Assembly: GCF_001653135.1 (NCBI RefSeq)
Contig: NZ_BDDS01000014.1
Coordinates: 24,303-88,302 of the forward strand
Length of the DNA stretch: 64,000 bases
Source: Pseudoalteromonas neustonica
Lineage (GTDB): Bacteria > Pseudomonadota > Gammaproteobacteria > Enterobacterales > Alteromonadaceae
Direction: 5' to 3'
Shown here in pieces: positions 1 through 7,955 of the stretch (positions are counted from its first letter, which is position 1; each line of letters starts with the position of its first letter). A program made the position numbers and the translations under genes. The notes beneath the pieces were generated by a model. That model saw only the letters and a list, made by a program, of their open reading frames with translations. It had not been told where the DNA came from and made no database searches.

Positions 1-590
1 AGCGTTTCTGGTCACCTGCGAGTGTAATAGATGAGCGCGATATGTATAACAGGCTTGATGTTATGAACCGCTATGCGATTGAAAAAATTGGTTTACAACA
101 TCAGCAACAATTTATTCAGCGTTTAAAGCAATTACCAATTAGTTCAAAAGACGATCTTGATGCACTCGTTACTTTTAGCCAGCTGATCGAACCTGCGCAC
201 TATTATACTTTGCATCATTTAGCGTTTTTACGTGATGAATATCATCAATTAGCGCCACTGGATAAACTTGTGGATGTACTGCCCGTAGAGAGCCTGACGT
301 TAAAACAATTTGACTATGCGGTGGATGACTATCAGCAATCGTGTGACGATCAGCAATTATTGTTACTACACAGCAAACTACTAAAGTGGCAACAATTACT
401 AGAACACGAGCAGCCGCTGTTTTTAGCGGTTCAACAATGGCAAGCAAGTTATTCGGCAATACTCCTTGCACTCAAGCAACACGATAAGCTGACTAAGCAG
501 CATTTAGTGAAAAATAACAACGGCACTATTCCCCAAGTTATCGCATCAATTAACCGTTTAAAGAAAGCACGCTTAGGGTGTGGGCAATAG
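1..590 (+). CDS. C-terminal part of a family 20 glycoside hydrolase (beta-N-acetylhexosaminidase type), cut by window start
   Basis: The reading frame is open from the first bases of the window and ends at a TAA at 588-590, so about 195 C-terminal residues are visible and the start lies outside. The first visible residues read RFWSPASVIDERDMYNRLDV. This resembles the conserved end of the GH20 catalytic barrel, where a tryptophan-containing W-S-P segment is followed by an Asp/Met-Tyr-x-Arg-Leu helix. The rest is a helical, Gln/Leu-rich tail. GH20 enzymes release N-acetylhexosamine from chitin oligomers and glycans, usually in the periplasm. The catalytic Asp-Glu pair would lie upstream and cannot be checked here. 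An ATG at 42 is in frame but is almost certainly internal. Family assignment is by recall of the motif only. Confidence 0.6.
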   Translation, partial: RFWSPASVIDERDMYNRLDVMNRYAIEKIGLQHQQQFIQRLKQLPISSKDDLDALVTFSQLIEPAHYYTLHHLAFLRDEYHQLAPLDKLVDVLPVESLTLKQFDYAVDDYQQSCDDQQLLLLHSKLLKWQQLLEHEQPLFLAVQQWQASYSAILLALKQHDKLTKQHLVKNNNGTIPQVIASINRLKKARLGCGQ

Positions 591-674
591 GGACTTAATG
601 AGGAATAGGTTACGTTTGTTTGTAAATCATTGCGTTGCTATTTTAAACGCAATGATTTTAAAGTGGATGTCATT

Positions 675-1520
675 TTAAAGTAGCGGTTTATAAAAATACA
701 CAGTAGCGTTAAGTTCACCTGATGAACTCAGTGCAAACTGTGGTATTTGCCCAGCTTCTATATAATTTAATTTATGATATAAACGTGAGGCTACATCACC
801 TAAACGAGTATCAAGCACCAGCAGTGTTAGTTGTTGCTGTAACGCGCTTTGTTCAAGGGTATTCATCAGTTGTTTAGCAAACCCTTGACCTTGATGTTGG
901 CTGTGCACCATGAGTTTTTCAATTTCACCACGATGTGCGCCATTGGCTTTACTACATAGCGATAATTGCACAGCACCAATCACCTCAGTTCCAACCGTGA
1001 TAATAAATAACTCACGGTTGTTGTTTAGGGCATGTTGACCTTCCGTGATTGATTTTGCAGCAGACTGTTTGGTATTTAGGCAAGGCAGCGCCTATGGTGT
1101 GTGATGTTGCCCATAAATAGGCGATAACGCAGTATAAATGCCAAACAGGCGCTGCCTAAAGGGTTCTTCCTAGGGGCGATTAACTCTTTGTTACCTACAC
1201 GGATGTAGGTAAGGGGCGTGAGCAGGACGCACAAGCTTTGCTCGATTTTTACTTAGCCCACTAGGTTACAAACCTCGCGCCGCGATTAAATCGCCCCTAG
1301 ATTGAACAAATTTCAATCCACAAAGGTCAGCACGCCCTAGTAAATCGTTTTCAATACTGTACCAATATTGATCAGCATTTTTGTGGGTTAATGGCGCGAT
1401 AAAACCAATTGATGCCCCGCAGTTAACACTATCAATGAGTAGATTACTCAGCGAATCTTTAAATTCATGCAGTGAATTTATTTTATAAACTTGAGAGTAG
1501 CCAGCGGCGACATCGTGCAT
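675..1520 (-). pseudogene. GNAT-family N-acetyltransferase interrupted by a MITE-like element
   Basis: Two pieces of one acetyltransferase flank a 310-bp insertion. The N-terminal piece (1520-1338, 61 codons) ends ...YWYSIENDLL. The C-terminal piece (1025-675) begins NNNREFIITVG and carries the acetyl-CoA loop QHQGQGFA and an A-x-x-L-Y-x-K-L-x-Y helix. Removing 1026-1337 (the element plus one TA copy) joins the pieces in frame into a continuous 177-residue protein, a normal GNAT length. The start ATG lies 3 bp downstream of the astB stop codon, so the intact gene was probably the second gene of an astB operon. As it stands, the N-terminal piece runs into the element and stops at 1266. The C-terminal piece could only restart internally, for example at a GTG at 983. 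The substrate is unknown. Confidence 0.85.
1028..1337 (+). mobile_element. MITE-like element, copy A (310 bp), inserted in a GNAT gene
   Basis: The left end reads GGGCATGTTGACCTT. The right end, read on the opposite strand, is GGGCGTGCTGACCTT, and the similarity continues for about 30 bp, so these are imperfect terminal inverted repeats. A TA dinucleotide flanks each end (1026-1027 and 1338-1339), consistent with a 2-bp target duplication. Inside are two further imperfect inverted repeats: a GCAGCGCCT/AGGCGCTGC arm pair around 1085 and 1148, and a TAGGGGCGATTAA/TTAAATCGCCCCTA pair around 1175 and 1290. There is no transposase gene, so the element would need a helper. Copies B (52895) and C (63850) have the same organisation. 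Confidence 0.88.
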
Positions 1521-1523
1521 TGC

Positions 1524-2876
1524 TTAACCTTCTAGTTGAAATGGGTAAACAGCGCCTAATTCCAGGTGCTGGGTAAGCTCATCAAGCGCATTATAGCTTT
1601 CGATAAGTAAATTAGGATCCGCAAAGTCATCATTGCTGAGTTTGTCGCGGTAGTGTTTATTAGCCCAATCACATAATTGTTGGTACTTGCTATCATTTAA
1701 AATGACAGCAGGGTTGACGGCCGCAAGTTCTGGTTGATTTAACGCAACACGCAAACGCAAGCAAGCAGGGCCACCACCATTTTGCATGCTTTGTTTTAAG
1801 TCAAAAAATTGCACTTGATCAACGGGGTTGTCAGCCATGATCATTTCTTCAATATAGGAGTTAACGGCTTGGTTATTTTTACATTCATGTGGGGCGACTA
1901 ATAACATTTTTCCGTTTTTTAGACTAACGAGTTGGCTATTAAATAAATAGCTGGTAACGGCGTCTTGCACGCTTACTTTGGCGGTGGGTACTTCTATAAT
2001 ATGCAGCGTTTTATTCCCCATATAGGCATTTTTTATTTGTTGTAATGCATGCGATTGATTTAAAAAAGCTTGTTGATGGCATAGCAGAACATTGGCATTA
2101 CCAACTGCAATCACATCATTATGAAATACACCTTGATCAATCACGTCAGGATTTTGTTGGATCATCAATTGGCTAGATGGTTTTAGCTGATGCAGTCGAC
2201 AAATTGCTTGTGATGCTTCGAGAGTTTGGCGTGCCGGAAACTTACTTGGTTTTGGTAATGCGTTGTTAAATGCGCTGGCACCATACACAAATAACTCAAG
2301 TCCTTGTTCGCCATGCTCATCGCCTAAGCGTGTGTGATTAGCTGCGCCTTCATCGCCAAAAAAACCTTGATCGGGCAAGTGAGTGTGATGACTAAAATAA
2401 TCATCGTTATTAAACATGGCTTTAAGCAAGCGAGTAGTAGTTTGGGGCTCAAGAGAGCGATGAAATTTATTATTTAAATTAGCGGCCGTAAAATGCACTT
2501 TGCCGTCAAGTGTATCGGCTGATGGAGACACTGTACCGGCATTGGCTGTCCACATTGATGATGCTGAATAACATGCACGAACTAACACCGGATCAGCTTT
2601 GAATGCTTTACTGATCACTTGTTCAGCAGTGCCTGTAAATCCTAAACGGCGCAGCACATTGATATCAGGGCGGGCATGCGGTGCAAATACGCCTTGGGTC
2701 AGCCCTAAATCATGCATTGCTTTCATTTTTGCAAGGCCTTGTAACACAGCCTCTTTTGGGTTTGAGTAACTAGCTGCATTGTTGAGCGAAGCTACGTTAC
2801 CATATGATAAACCGGCATAATTATGAGTTGGGCCAACAAGGCCGTCAAAATTCACTTCTACTGATTTCATTGTCAT
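1524..2876 (-). CDS. astB: N-succinylarginine dihydrolase
   Basis: AstB carries out the second step of the arginine succinyltransferase pathway. It hydrolyses N2-succinylarginine to N2-succinylornithine with release of two ammonia and CO2, in the cytoplasm. At 450 residues it matches the family length (about 445). The N-terminal [14 protein letters not shown] segment and the [11 protein letters not shown] segment carrying the nucleophilic Cys372 are both present, as expected for the amidinotransferase (guanidino-group modifying) fold. The start ATG at 2876 is preceded by a purine-rich GAGATGACA context. The other ast genes are not in the window, so the pathway is dispersed here. The broken GNAT gene lies immediately downstream, 3 bp away. 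Confidence 0.95.
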   Translation of the reverse strand: MTMKSVEVNFDGLVGPTHNYAGLSYGNVASLNNAASYSNPKEAVLQGLAKMKAMHDLGLTQGVFAPHARPDINVLRRLGFTGTAEQVISKAFKADPVLVRACYSASSMWTANAGTVSPSADTLDGKVHFTAANLNNKFHRSLEPQTTTRLLKAMFNNDDYFSHHTHLPDQGFFGDEGAANHTRLGDEHGEQGLELFVYGASAFNNALPKPSKFPARQTLEASQAICRLHQLKPSSQLMIQQNPDVIDQGVFHNDVIAVGNANVLLCHQQAFLNQSHALQQIKNAYMGNKTLHIIEVPTAKVSVQDAVTSYLFNSQLVSLKNGKMLLVAPHECKNNQAVNSYIEEMIMADNPVDQVQFFDLKQSMQNGGGPACLRLRVALNQPELAAVNPAVILNDSKYQQLCDWANKHYRDKLSNDDFADPNLLIESYNALDELTQHLELGAVYPFQLEG

Positions 2877-3060
2877 CTCGTAATTTTAATATCTTGTGTA
2901 TTAAAACTATACATAAAATAGCCAGTAATAGTTTAATTAAAATGAGCTAATTTTATGCTTTATAAATAACGCGCTCAGGTTAATCATAGTGTTCAGATGC
3001 TTCACTGATCGTTAATTGATGTACCGGTAGCTTTTTAGCGCTTAGTCTAAGTGCGGATAG

Positions 3061-3171
3061 TTATTTAACATCTCTACGCTCCTTTTCTGACATAGTGTGT
3101 GCATCATTAGCATCATGAACATGCCAAACGCTGATGTCTAAGTGCCATAATAAATACAAAAAATTACTCAT
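3061..3171 (-). CDS. Possible 36-residue small protein
   Basis: A 36-codon frame starts at ATG 3171 and ends at TAA 3063-3061. An AGGAG ribosome-binding motif sits about 8 bp before the ATG, which is the main reason to list it. The peptide begins MSNFLYLLWHLDISVWHVHD and ends in a charged segment (SEKERRDVK), so it has a hydrophobic, aromatic start and a basic/acidic tail. I recognise no family. It could be a true small protein or a chance frame. Confidence 0.3.
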   Translation of the reverse strand: MSNFLYLLWHLDISVWHVHDANDAHTMSEKERRDVK

Positions 3172-3396
3172 AGCCCGCTCCTTGTTAACGAGGTGATAAA
3201 GTTAAATCCCACACTTTATGTGAGTTAATTTTATATAAGGAAGATCTATGCCAGTACGGAAAATTATTTTTATGATATTAAAATCAAATAATTAGGTTTT
3301 TTGGAGAGTAAATGTTTGAGTGTAAGCACTAATATAGTGAAAAGTAATGACTAAATTGCACAATACTGGAGCATTAGAATTTAAATTGTGTGGGGG

Positions 3397-3430
3397 TTTT
3401 TGCACGAAATGGCCGGCTTTCGTGCAAAAA
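3397..3430 (-). terminator. Terminator-like hairpin after the MDR dehydrogenase
   Basis: TTTTTGCACGAAA and TTTCGTGCAAAAA form a perfect 13-bp stem with a GC-rich 8-nt loop. It lies 9 bp beyond the stop codon of the minus-strand gene, and the U-rich arm faces downstream of that gene. Confidence 0.75.
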
Positions 3431-3439
3431 GAAATGTGC

Positions 3440-4450
3440 TTAAAACCCTTCGAGTACTAGTTTACCGCGTGATTGATGAGACTCTAAAATTTGGTGCGCT
3501 TTCATTAAGTTCTCTACGCTGATTTTCCCTAGATGTTGGCCTAAGGTAGTTTTAATGGTGCCGTTATCAACTAGCTCTGCTAATTCAGTAAGTAGCTGAT
3601 GTTGCGCAATCATGTCGTCGGTTTGGTACATCGAACGGGTGTACATAAACTCCCAATGTAGCGAGATACTTTTACGTTTAAGTTTTAAAATATCAAAACT
3701 GGCTGGATCATCAATTAACGCTAATTTACCTTGCGGTTTTAGCACTTGAATAATTTCATCAAGGTGTTGCTCTGTATGGGTAAGGCTTATTACATAATCA
3801 AATTCAGTAAGCTTTAATTGCGCTCTTTGTGTATCTAAACTTTGTGAATGATCAAGTACCTGATCAACACCTAATTCTTGCAACCAAGTAACACTTTGTG
3901 CGCGTGCTGCGGTGCCTACAACAGTTAAATTGGTCAACTTTTTAGCTAGTTGCACTAAGATAGAACCTACACCACCAGCAGCACCAATTACTAATAAAGA
4001 TGCGGGTTTTGCATCACTGGAGCGAGGTATTTGTAAGCGATCGAACAACAATTCCCATGCAGTAATACTGGTCAGTGGCAATGCTGCGGTTTGGGCATCA
4101 TTTAAAGTGGTAGGCGCACGACCAACAATGCGCTCATCAACCAGTTGAAACTCTGCATTACTGCCTGAACGAGTTAAATCACCGGCGTAATAAACACGGT
4201 CGCCAATATTAAATAAACTCACTTTATCGCCGACTGCTCTTACAATACCCACCGCATCCCAACCAATGACTTTATGACCTTCATCAGGACTTACATTAGC
4301 GCGAATTTTTGCATCCACAGGGTTGACCGAAATGGCTTTTACTTCGACTAGCAAATCGTGGTCATGCGCCATTGGTGTCGGTAACTCGATAATTTCAAAA
4401 GATTGTTCGTTAAGTGTTTTTGTTGCTGCTAGATATCCAATGGCTTTCAT
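3440..4450 (-). CDS. Zinc-type alcohol dehydrogenase / quinone oxidoreductase-like MDR protein
   Basis: This is a medium-chain dehydrogenase/reductase of 336 residues. It has an N-terminal GroES-like domain (SVNPVDAKIR around 41-50) and a Rossmann domain with the nucleotide-binding loop GAAGGVGS at about 156-163. The subgroup usually reduces quinones or enones with NADPH and lacks the catalytic zinc ligands. I see no cysteine cluster for structural zinc. Its start, MKAIGYLAATKTL, matches the COG0604 branch. It lies about 100 bp from ohrR in the same orientation, and read-through is possible but not shown. The physiological substrate is unknown. Confidence 0.85.
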   Translation of the reverse strand: MKAIGYLAATKTLNEQSFEIIELPTPMAHDHDLLVEVKAISVNPVDAKIRANVSPDEGHKVIGWDAVGIVRAVGDKVSLFNIGDRVYYAGDLTRSGSNAEFQLVDERIVGRAPTTLNDAQTAALPLTSITAWELLFDRLQIPRSSDAKPASLLVIGAAGGVGSILVQLAKKLTNLTVVGTAARAQSVTWLQELGVDQVLDHSQSLDTQRAQLKLTEFDYVISLTHTEQHLDEIIQVLKPQGKLALIDDPASFDILKLKRKSISLHWEFMYTRSMYQTDDMIAQHQLLTELAELVDNGTIKTTLGQHLGKISVENLMKAHQILESHQSRGKLVLEGF

Positions 4451-4548
4451 GAGGTGATTCCTTAATGTGTTTATGAACTTACTATAGCTAATTAATTTAT
4501 ATGAAAAAGAGGGTTGTATCTAAAACACTATCAAATATTTTTTGATAG

Positions 4549-4980
4549 TTAGCTTAAGTCAGTATTGAGTTTATCAAGCAAACTGATTAGCAGGGCTGCT
4601 TCTTGCTCATTAATAGATGGGAATTGGCAGCGAATTTTTTCAGGAATATCAGCAGCCTGTTGTTGTAGTTGTAGGCCGTGAGGTTGCAGCTTAACGACTC
4701 GCTTACGTTTATCAGTTTCACCTTTGACCACCGCTAAGAGCTGTTTATCGGCCATTTTTTTAAGAATTTGTGTCATTGCGCCACCATCGACCATCGTTTT
4801 TTCTAATAGTTGCGCAATACTGACTTTGTCTTCTTCCCAAAGCGCCATCATAACCACATATTGAGGATAAGTGAGATCCAGTTGATTTAATGCATCTCGA
4901 TAAGCACGTACCACTGAATTTGACGCCATATACAAGCGATGACAAATTTGGTTCTCTAATTTTAATTGTGGGTATTTCAT
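4549..4980 (-). CDS. ohrR: MarR-family organic-peroxide sensor OhrR
   Basis: The 143-residue winged-helix regulator has the OhrR signature LENQICHRLYMAS with the peroxide-sensing cysteine at position 13, and LTYPQY with the tyrosines that hydrogen-bond the oxidised thiol. OhrR represses ohr until organic hydroperoxides oxidise its cysteine. It is transcribed divergently from ohr, with a perfect palindrome between the two genes. There is only one cysteine, so it would be of the single-Cys type unless it uses a partner thiol. The start at 4980 gives the typical N-terminus. Confidence 0.92.
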   Translation of the reverse strand: MKYPQLKLENQICHRLYMASNSVVRAYRDALNQLDLTYPQYVVMMALWEEDKVSIAQLLEKTMVDGGAMTQILKKMADKQLLAVVKGETDKRKRVVKLQPHGLQLQQQAADIPEKIRCQFPSINEQEAALLISLLDKLNTDLS

Positions 4981-5057
4981 GAATGCTCTTTATACGGCTA
5001 GACAATACATTTTAATTTGCACACAAAGTATTTGCAATCATGATTTTTCTGCTTTAT

Positions 5058-5075
5058 TATTTTGCATGCAAAATA
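5058..5075. promoter_or_regulatory. Probable OhrR operator
   Basis: TATTTTGCATGCAAAATA is a perfect 18-bp palindrome 34 bp upstream of the ohr start codon. A related half-site, GTATTTGCAA, lies about 30 bp further toward ohrR. AT-rich TTGCA/TGCAA dyads are typical of proteobacterial OhrR boxes. The regulator assignment is inferred from position. Confidence 0.7.
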
Positions 5076-5108
5076 CTTTAACGTTTAACCTTAAATAAGG
5101 AAAAGACC

Positions 5109-5537
5109 ATGAAAGAATTACTACAAGTCGCATATACAGCTAAAGCAACTGCAACAGGTGGCCGTGAAGGGTCTGCAAAATCAGACGATGGCCGTTTAAA
5201 TGTCGCGCTTTCAACTCCTAAAGGCTTAGGTGGCGATGATGGTCAAGGTACTAACCCTGAGCAATTGTTTGCAGCAGGCTATGCCGCATGCTTCATTGGT
5301 GCATTAAAATTAGTAGCGGGCCAGGCTAAAATTAAATTACCTGCTGATACCCGTATTGATTCAGAAGTATCAATTGGTCCAATCGAAGGGGGCTTTGGGA
5401 TTGCTGTAAAACTGGCTGTATTTGTTGGTGATTTAGATAAAACCATCGCTGAAGAATTAGTCGCTAAAGCGCACGAAGTTTGCCCATACTCAAATGCCAC
5501 TCGTGGTAATATCGCAATTGAATTATCGGTGATCTAA
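5109..5537 (+). CDS. ohr: Organic hydroperoxide resistance protein Ohr
   Basis: Ohr is a thiol peroxidase of the OsmC/Ohr fold that reduces fatty-acid and other organic hydroperoxides, with lipoylated proteins as reductant. The 142-residue protein has the catalytic pair Cys61 (AACFIGAL) and Cys125 (EVCPYSNATRGN), together with the active-site arginine in GGREG (Arg19) and the glutamate in NPEQLF. Length and motifs match the family. A ribosome-binding AAGGAAA lies just before the ATG. The palindromic operator upstream and divergent ohrR support peroxide-inducible expression. Confidence 0.95.
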   Translation: MKELLQVAYTAKATATGGREGSAKSDDGRLNVALSTPKGLGGDDGQGTNPEQLFAAGYAACFIGALKLVAGQAKIKLPADTRIDSEVSIGPIEGGFGIAVKLAVFVGDLDKTIAEELVAKAHEVCPYSNATRGNIAIELSVI

Positions 5538-5558
5538 GTTTTGTTAAATTAATTTTAA

Positions 5559-5594
5559 AAAGGCGCATTTTAAATCAAAATGCGCCTTTTTTAC
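5559..5594 (+). terminator. Terminator after ohr
   Basis: AAGGCGCATTTT and AAAATGCGCCTT form a strong stem followed by a run of T, 20 bp beyond the ohr stop codon. Confidence 0.85.
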
Positions 5595-5650
5595 GACCGT
5601 TAGTTTATAATCCAGGGCGTTTTACGTACAACAAATAAAGGGTGGTAGCC

Positions 5651-5911
5651 ATGTGGCAGTGTGTTTTTTTGATTTTTTCAATCCTTGGGTGTTGCTTTCT
5701 CTACTTAACGAATAAACATCAAGGTGCTTTAATTAATACATTGGCTGTTAAACCGTGGCGAATTTTAGGTTATTTTTTTCTATTCGTATCACTACTGGGG
5801 TGGCTTTGGTTGTTTACGATTAGTAACGCAATTTTTACTTGGGTTGTAATTAATATGGTCACACTGGGTTGTGCGCCATTGCTAATAAACCGTAGTAGTA
5901 AGGCAAAATAA
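5651..5911 (+). CDS. DUF3325-like small membrane protein
   Basis: About 86 residues with three predicted membrane helices (FLIFSILGCCFLYL, ILGYFFLFVSLLGWLWLF and a third ending before NRSSKAK). The ATG at 5651 is preferred because AAAGGG sits 9-14 bp upstream. An in-frame GTG at 5642 overlaps that site. It is the first gene of a three-gene set with a DUF3649-like protein and a PepSY protein, an arrangement common beside siderophore receptors in proteobacteria. No receptor gene is adjacent here. Function is unknown; membrane support for iron or heme uptake is an inference from context. Confidence 0.65.
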   Translation: MWQCVFLIFSILGCCFLYLTNKHQGALINTLAVKPWRILGYFFLFVSLLGWLWLFTISNAIFTWVVINMVTLGCAPLLINRSSKAK

Positions 5912-6199
5912 GTGCGTATAAAAAAAAGCAACAGAATTGCACCTGATTGGTGGACAAAAACCATTGCCGCCACATTACTAGGGTATTTATTAGCACTGGG
6001 GTTAGTTGGCCTATTTGCTTGGTTTGGTCCCGGAGGAATAGACGCAAAGAGTAAAGTACAATTTAATGTATGGCTAACGCCACTAATATGGTTATTAATT
6101 GTAAGTTTTAGCTTTTTGTTTAAAAGTGGTTTACGTGCTTTTTTATGGCTATCGGCAAGTAATTGTGTGGTGTATGGCGCGCTGTATTTATTTAAATAG
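5912..6199 (+). CDS. DUF3649-like small membrane protein
   Basis: This 95-residue protein starts with GTG directly after the TAA of the preceding gene, so the two are probably translationally coupled. It has a basic N-terminus (MRIKKSNRIAP) and three hydrophobic segments, the first being TLLGYLLALGLVGLFAWFG. It resembles the iron-uptake-associated DUF3649 family. It precedes the PepSY-domain gene by 21 bp in the same direction. No catalytic motif is visible. Confidence 0.65.
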   Translation: MRIKKSNRIAPDWWTKTIAATLLGYLLALGLVGLFAWFGPGGIDAKSKVQFNVWLTPLIWLLIVSFSFLFKSGLRAFLWLSASNCVVYGALYLFK

Positions 6200-6220
6200 T
6201 TTATTTATTAAGGTATGTAG

Positions 6221-7831
6221 ATGAAGATACGCAGCGATGTTTTGCGCATTTATCAATTAATTCATAGTTGGACTGGCATATTCGCAGGGATCATACTGTT
6301 TATTGGTTTTTTTGCGGGCTCATTAACTATGTTTAAAGATCAGATAGCGCAATGGGCTACCCCGCCTCATCATGTATTAGCGCCAGTAAAGTTTACGCAG
6401 TTAGACAGCTTGATCAGTCAGGCAACCAGCAGCCACGACAAAGCCCGTAGCGGGTTTAGCCTCTATTTAAATGATACAACTCGTTCGCCAATGATGTGGT
6501 ACGAGAAGGGTACTGCACGAGGTTTAGCGTTAGATAAACAACGACAGCATGCAAGTTTAAATGCACAAGGACAACTGATAACACACCGAGCAGAGCAAGG
6601 CGTATTGGCTGAGCTTATTGATCAATTACACCGTAGTGCAGGAATAGCAGGAGCTATTGGTTACCGTATAGCGGGAGAATACGTATTAGGCACTGCCGCA
6701 ATCGTGTATTTTTTGGCAATTGTGTCAGGCATCATATTTTTACTACCCAGTTTAACTAAAAATTTTTTTGCGATCCGTAAAGATAAAAGCGAAAAACGTT
6801 TTTGGCTTGATACCCATAATTTAGTGGGTATAACCAGCTTACCGTTTCATCTTGTTATTAGTTTAACGGTTGTGGTCTTTACTTTTAATAGCCAGATCTA
6901 TGCAAGCTTAGGTACAGCGGTATATGGCGATCAGCCATTATTTCCAAGGAGCAACACCGTAGCTCACGTTTATCCATTTACAGAGTTACCACCGGTAGCG
7001 AAATTTCAAGCAATTGTAGATGAGCAAGCCCCTGGCTATATTATCAAAGAGCTTCGTTTTGTTGGTCTTGATACAGCATGGCCATTTGCACAGCTGGGAA
7101 TTTATAACCCAACAGCGTTGATGCGCGGGCCAACCACCGACTATATTTTTATGCATCCTTTTACACTTGAAGTAAGTAATAATTCAGCCAGTACAGCGGA
7201 TGATGCAATATGGAATCGCATTGTAGCCAGTTTTTATGCGCTGCACTTTGGTAGCTTTGGTGGTGATATTGGCCGTTGGAGCTATTTTATACTTGGTTTG
7301 GGCGGCGCATTTTTATTTTACAGTGGTAACTTATTGTGGCTTGAAAAACGTCGTGTTAAACAACAAAGTGCTGAAAATGTAAAACAAACACGTGCTTGTA
7401 GATTAATGGCTGCAGCTACTGTGGGGATGTGTCTAGGATCGATAGCGGGTGTAGCAATCACGATGGTGGTAGCAAAGTGGTTGTATCCGTTGGTAGATAA
7501 TATAAACCATGCGTATTTATACAGTTACTACGGTGTATTTTTTTCATTTGTGTTTTACAGCTTTTACAAAGGAGCTGCCAAAGCGGCAATTACATTATTA
7601 AAAGTATGTATGTTTAGTTGTTTTGCAATCACTGCTACGTCACTTGTAGCAATGTTACTACCACAACTAGGTTTATACGTTGTAATTAACTTTACGAGTA
7701 TCGGTGTTGATATTGTTGCGCTTTTAGCGGGGTTTGCGTTTATGTATTTTTATAAAATTACAAAACATCGTGCTCTGTACGGGCCTAAAGACAGCGTATG
7801 GGCATTACCTAAGCCGTTATCCACGATTTAA
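6221..7831 (+). CDS. PepSY-associated transmembrane protein (PiuB-like iron-regulated membrane protein)
   Basis: A 536-residue inner-membrane protein beginning with IYQLIHSWTGIFAGIILFIGFFAG, the usual first helix of the PepSY_TM family. There are periplasmic PepSY-like stretches between helices 1-2 and 3-4, and a hydrophobic C-terminal third. Conserved histidines occur in HSWTG, DTHNLVG and LHFGSFGG. Family members are often Fur-regulated and have been proposed to reduce ferric siderophores at the inner membrane. The two small genes upstream are its usual companions. I could not find a clear Fur box above 5651. Confidence 0.8.
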   Translation: MKIRSDVLRIYQLIHSWTGIFAGIILFIGFFAGSLTMFKDQIAQWATPPHHVLAPVKFTQLDSLISQATSSHDKARSGFSLYLNDTTRSPMMWYEKGTARGLALDKQRQHASLNAQGQLITHRAEQGVLAELIDQLHRSAGIAGAIGYRIAGEYVLGTAAIVYFLAIVSGIIFLLPSLTKNFFAIRKDKSEKRFWLDTHNLVGITSLPFHLVISLTVVVFTFNSQIYASLGTAVYGDQPLFPRSNTVAHVYPFTELPPVAKFQAIVDEQAPGYIIKELRFVGLDTAWPFAQLGIYNPTALMRGPTTDYIFMHPFTLEVSNNSASTADDAIWNRIVASFYALHFGSFGGDIGRWSYFILGLGGAFLFYSGNLLWLEKRRVKQQSAENVKQTRACRLMAAATVGMCLGSIAGVAITMVVAKWLYPLVDNINHAYLYSYYGVFFSFVFYSFYKGAAKAAITLLKVCMFSCFAITATSLVAMLLPQLGLYVVINFTSIGVDIVALLAGFAFMYFYKITKHRALYGPKDSVWALPKPLSTI

Positions 7832-7955
7832 TATAAAATATTTACTAATTTATGGTATGAAATCATTAATTAATACTATCTTCCCAATAAATGTAGTTAA
7901 ATTATTTGTAATTAGACTAGAATATAGACGTAGTTTTAATTAAAGGATAAGTGGA

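Larger units (their letters stand above)
2877..3439. other. Intergenic region between an MDR dehydrogenase and astB
   Basis: This 560-bp stretch holds one small candidate reading frame (3061-3171, minus strand) and a strong hairpin beside the dehydrogenase stop (3397-3430). The rest is AT-rich with nothing recognisable. The astB promoter should lie just above 2876. Confidence 0.5.
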
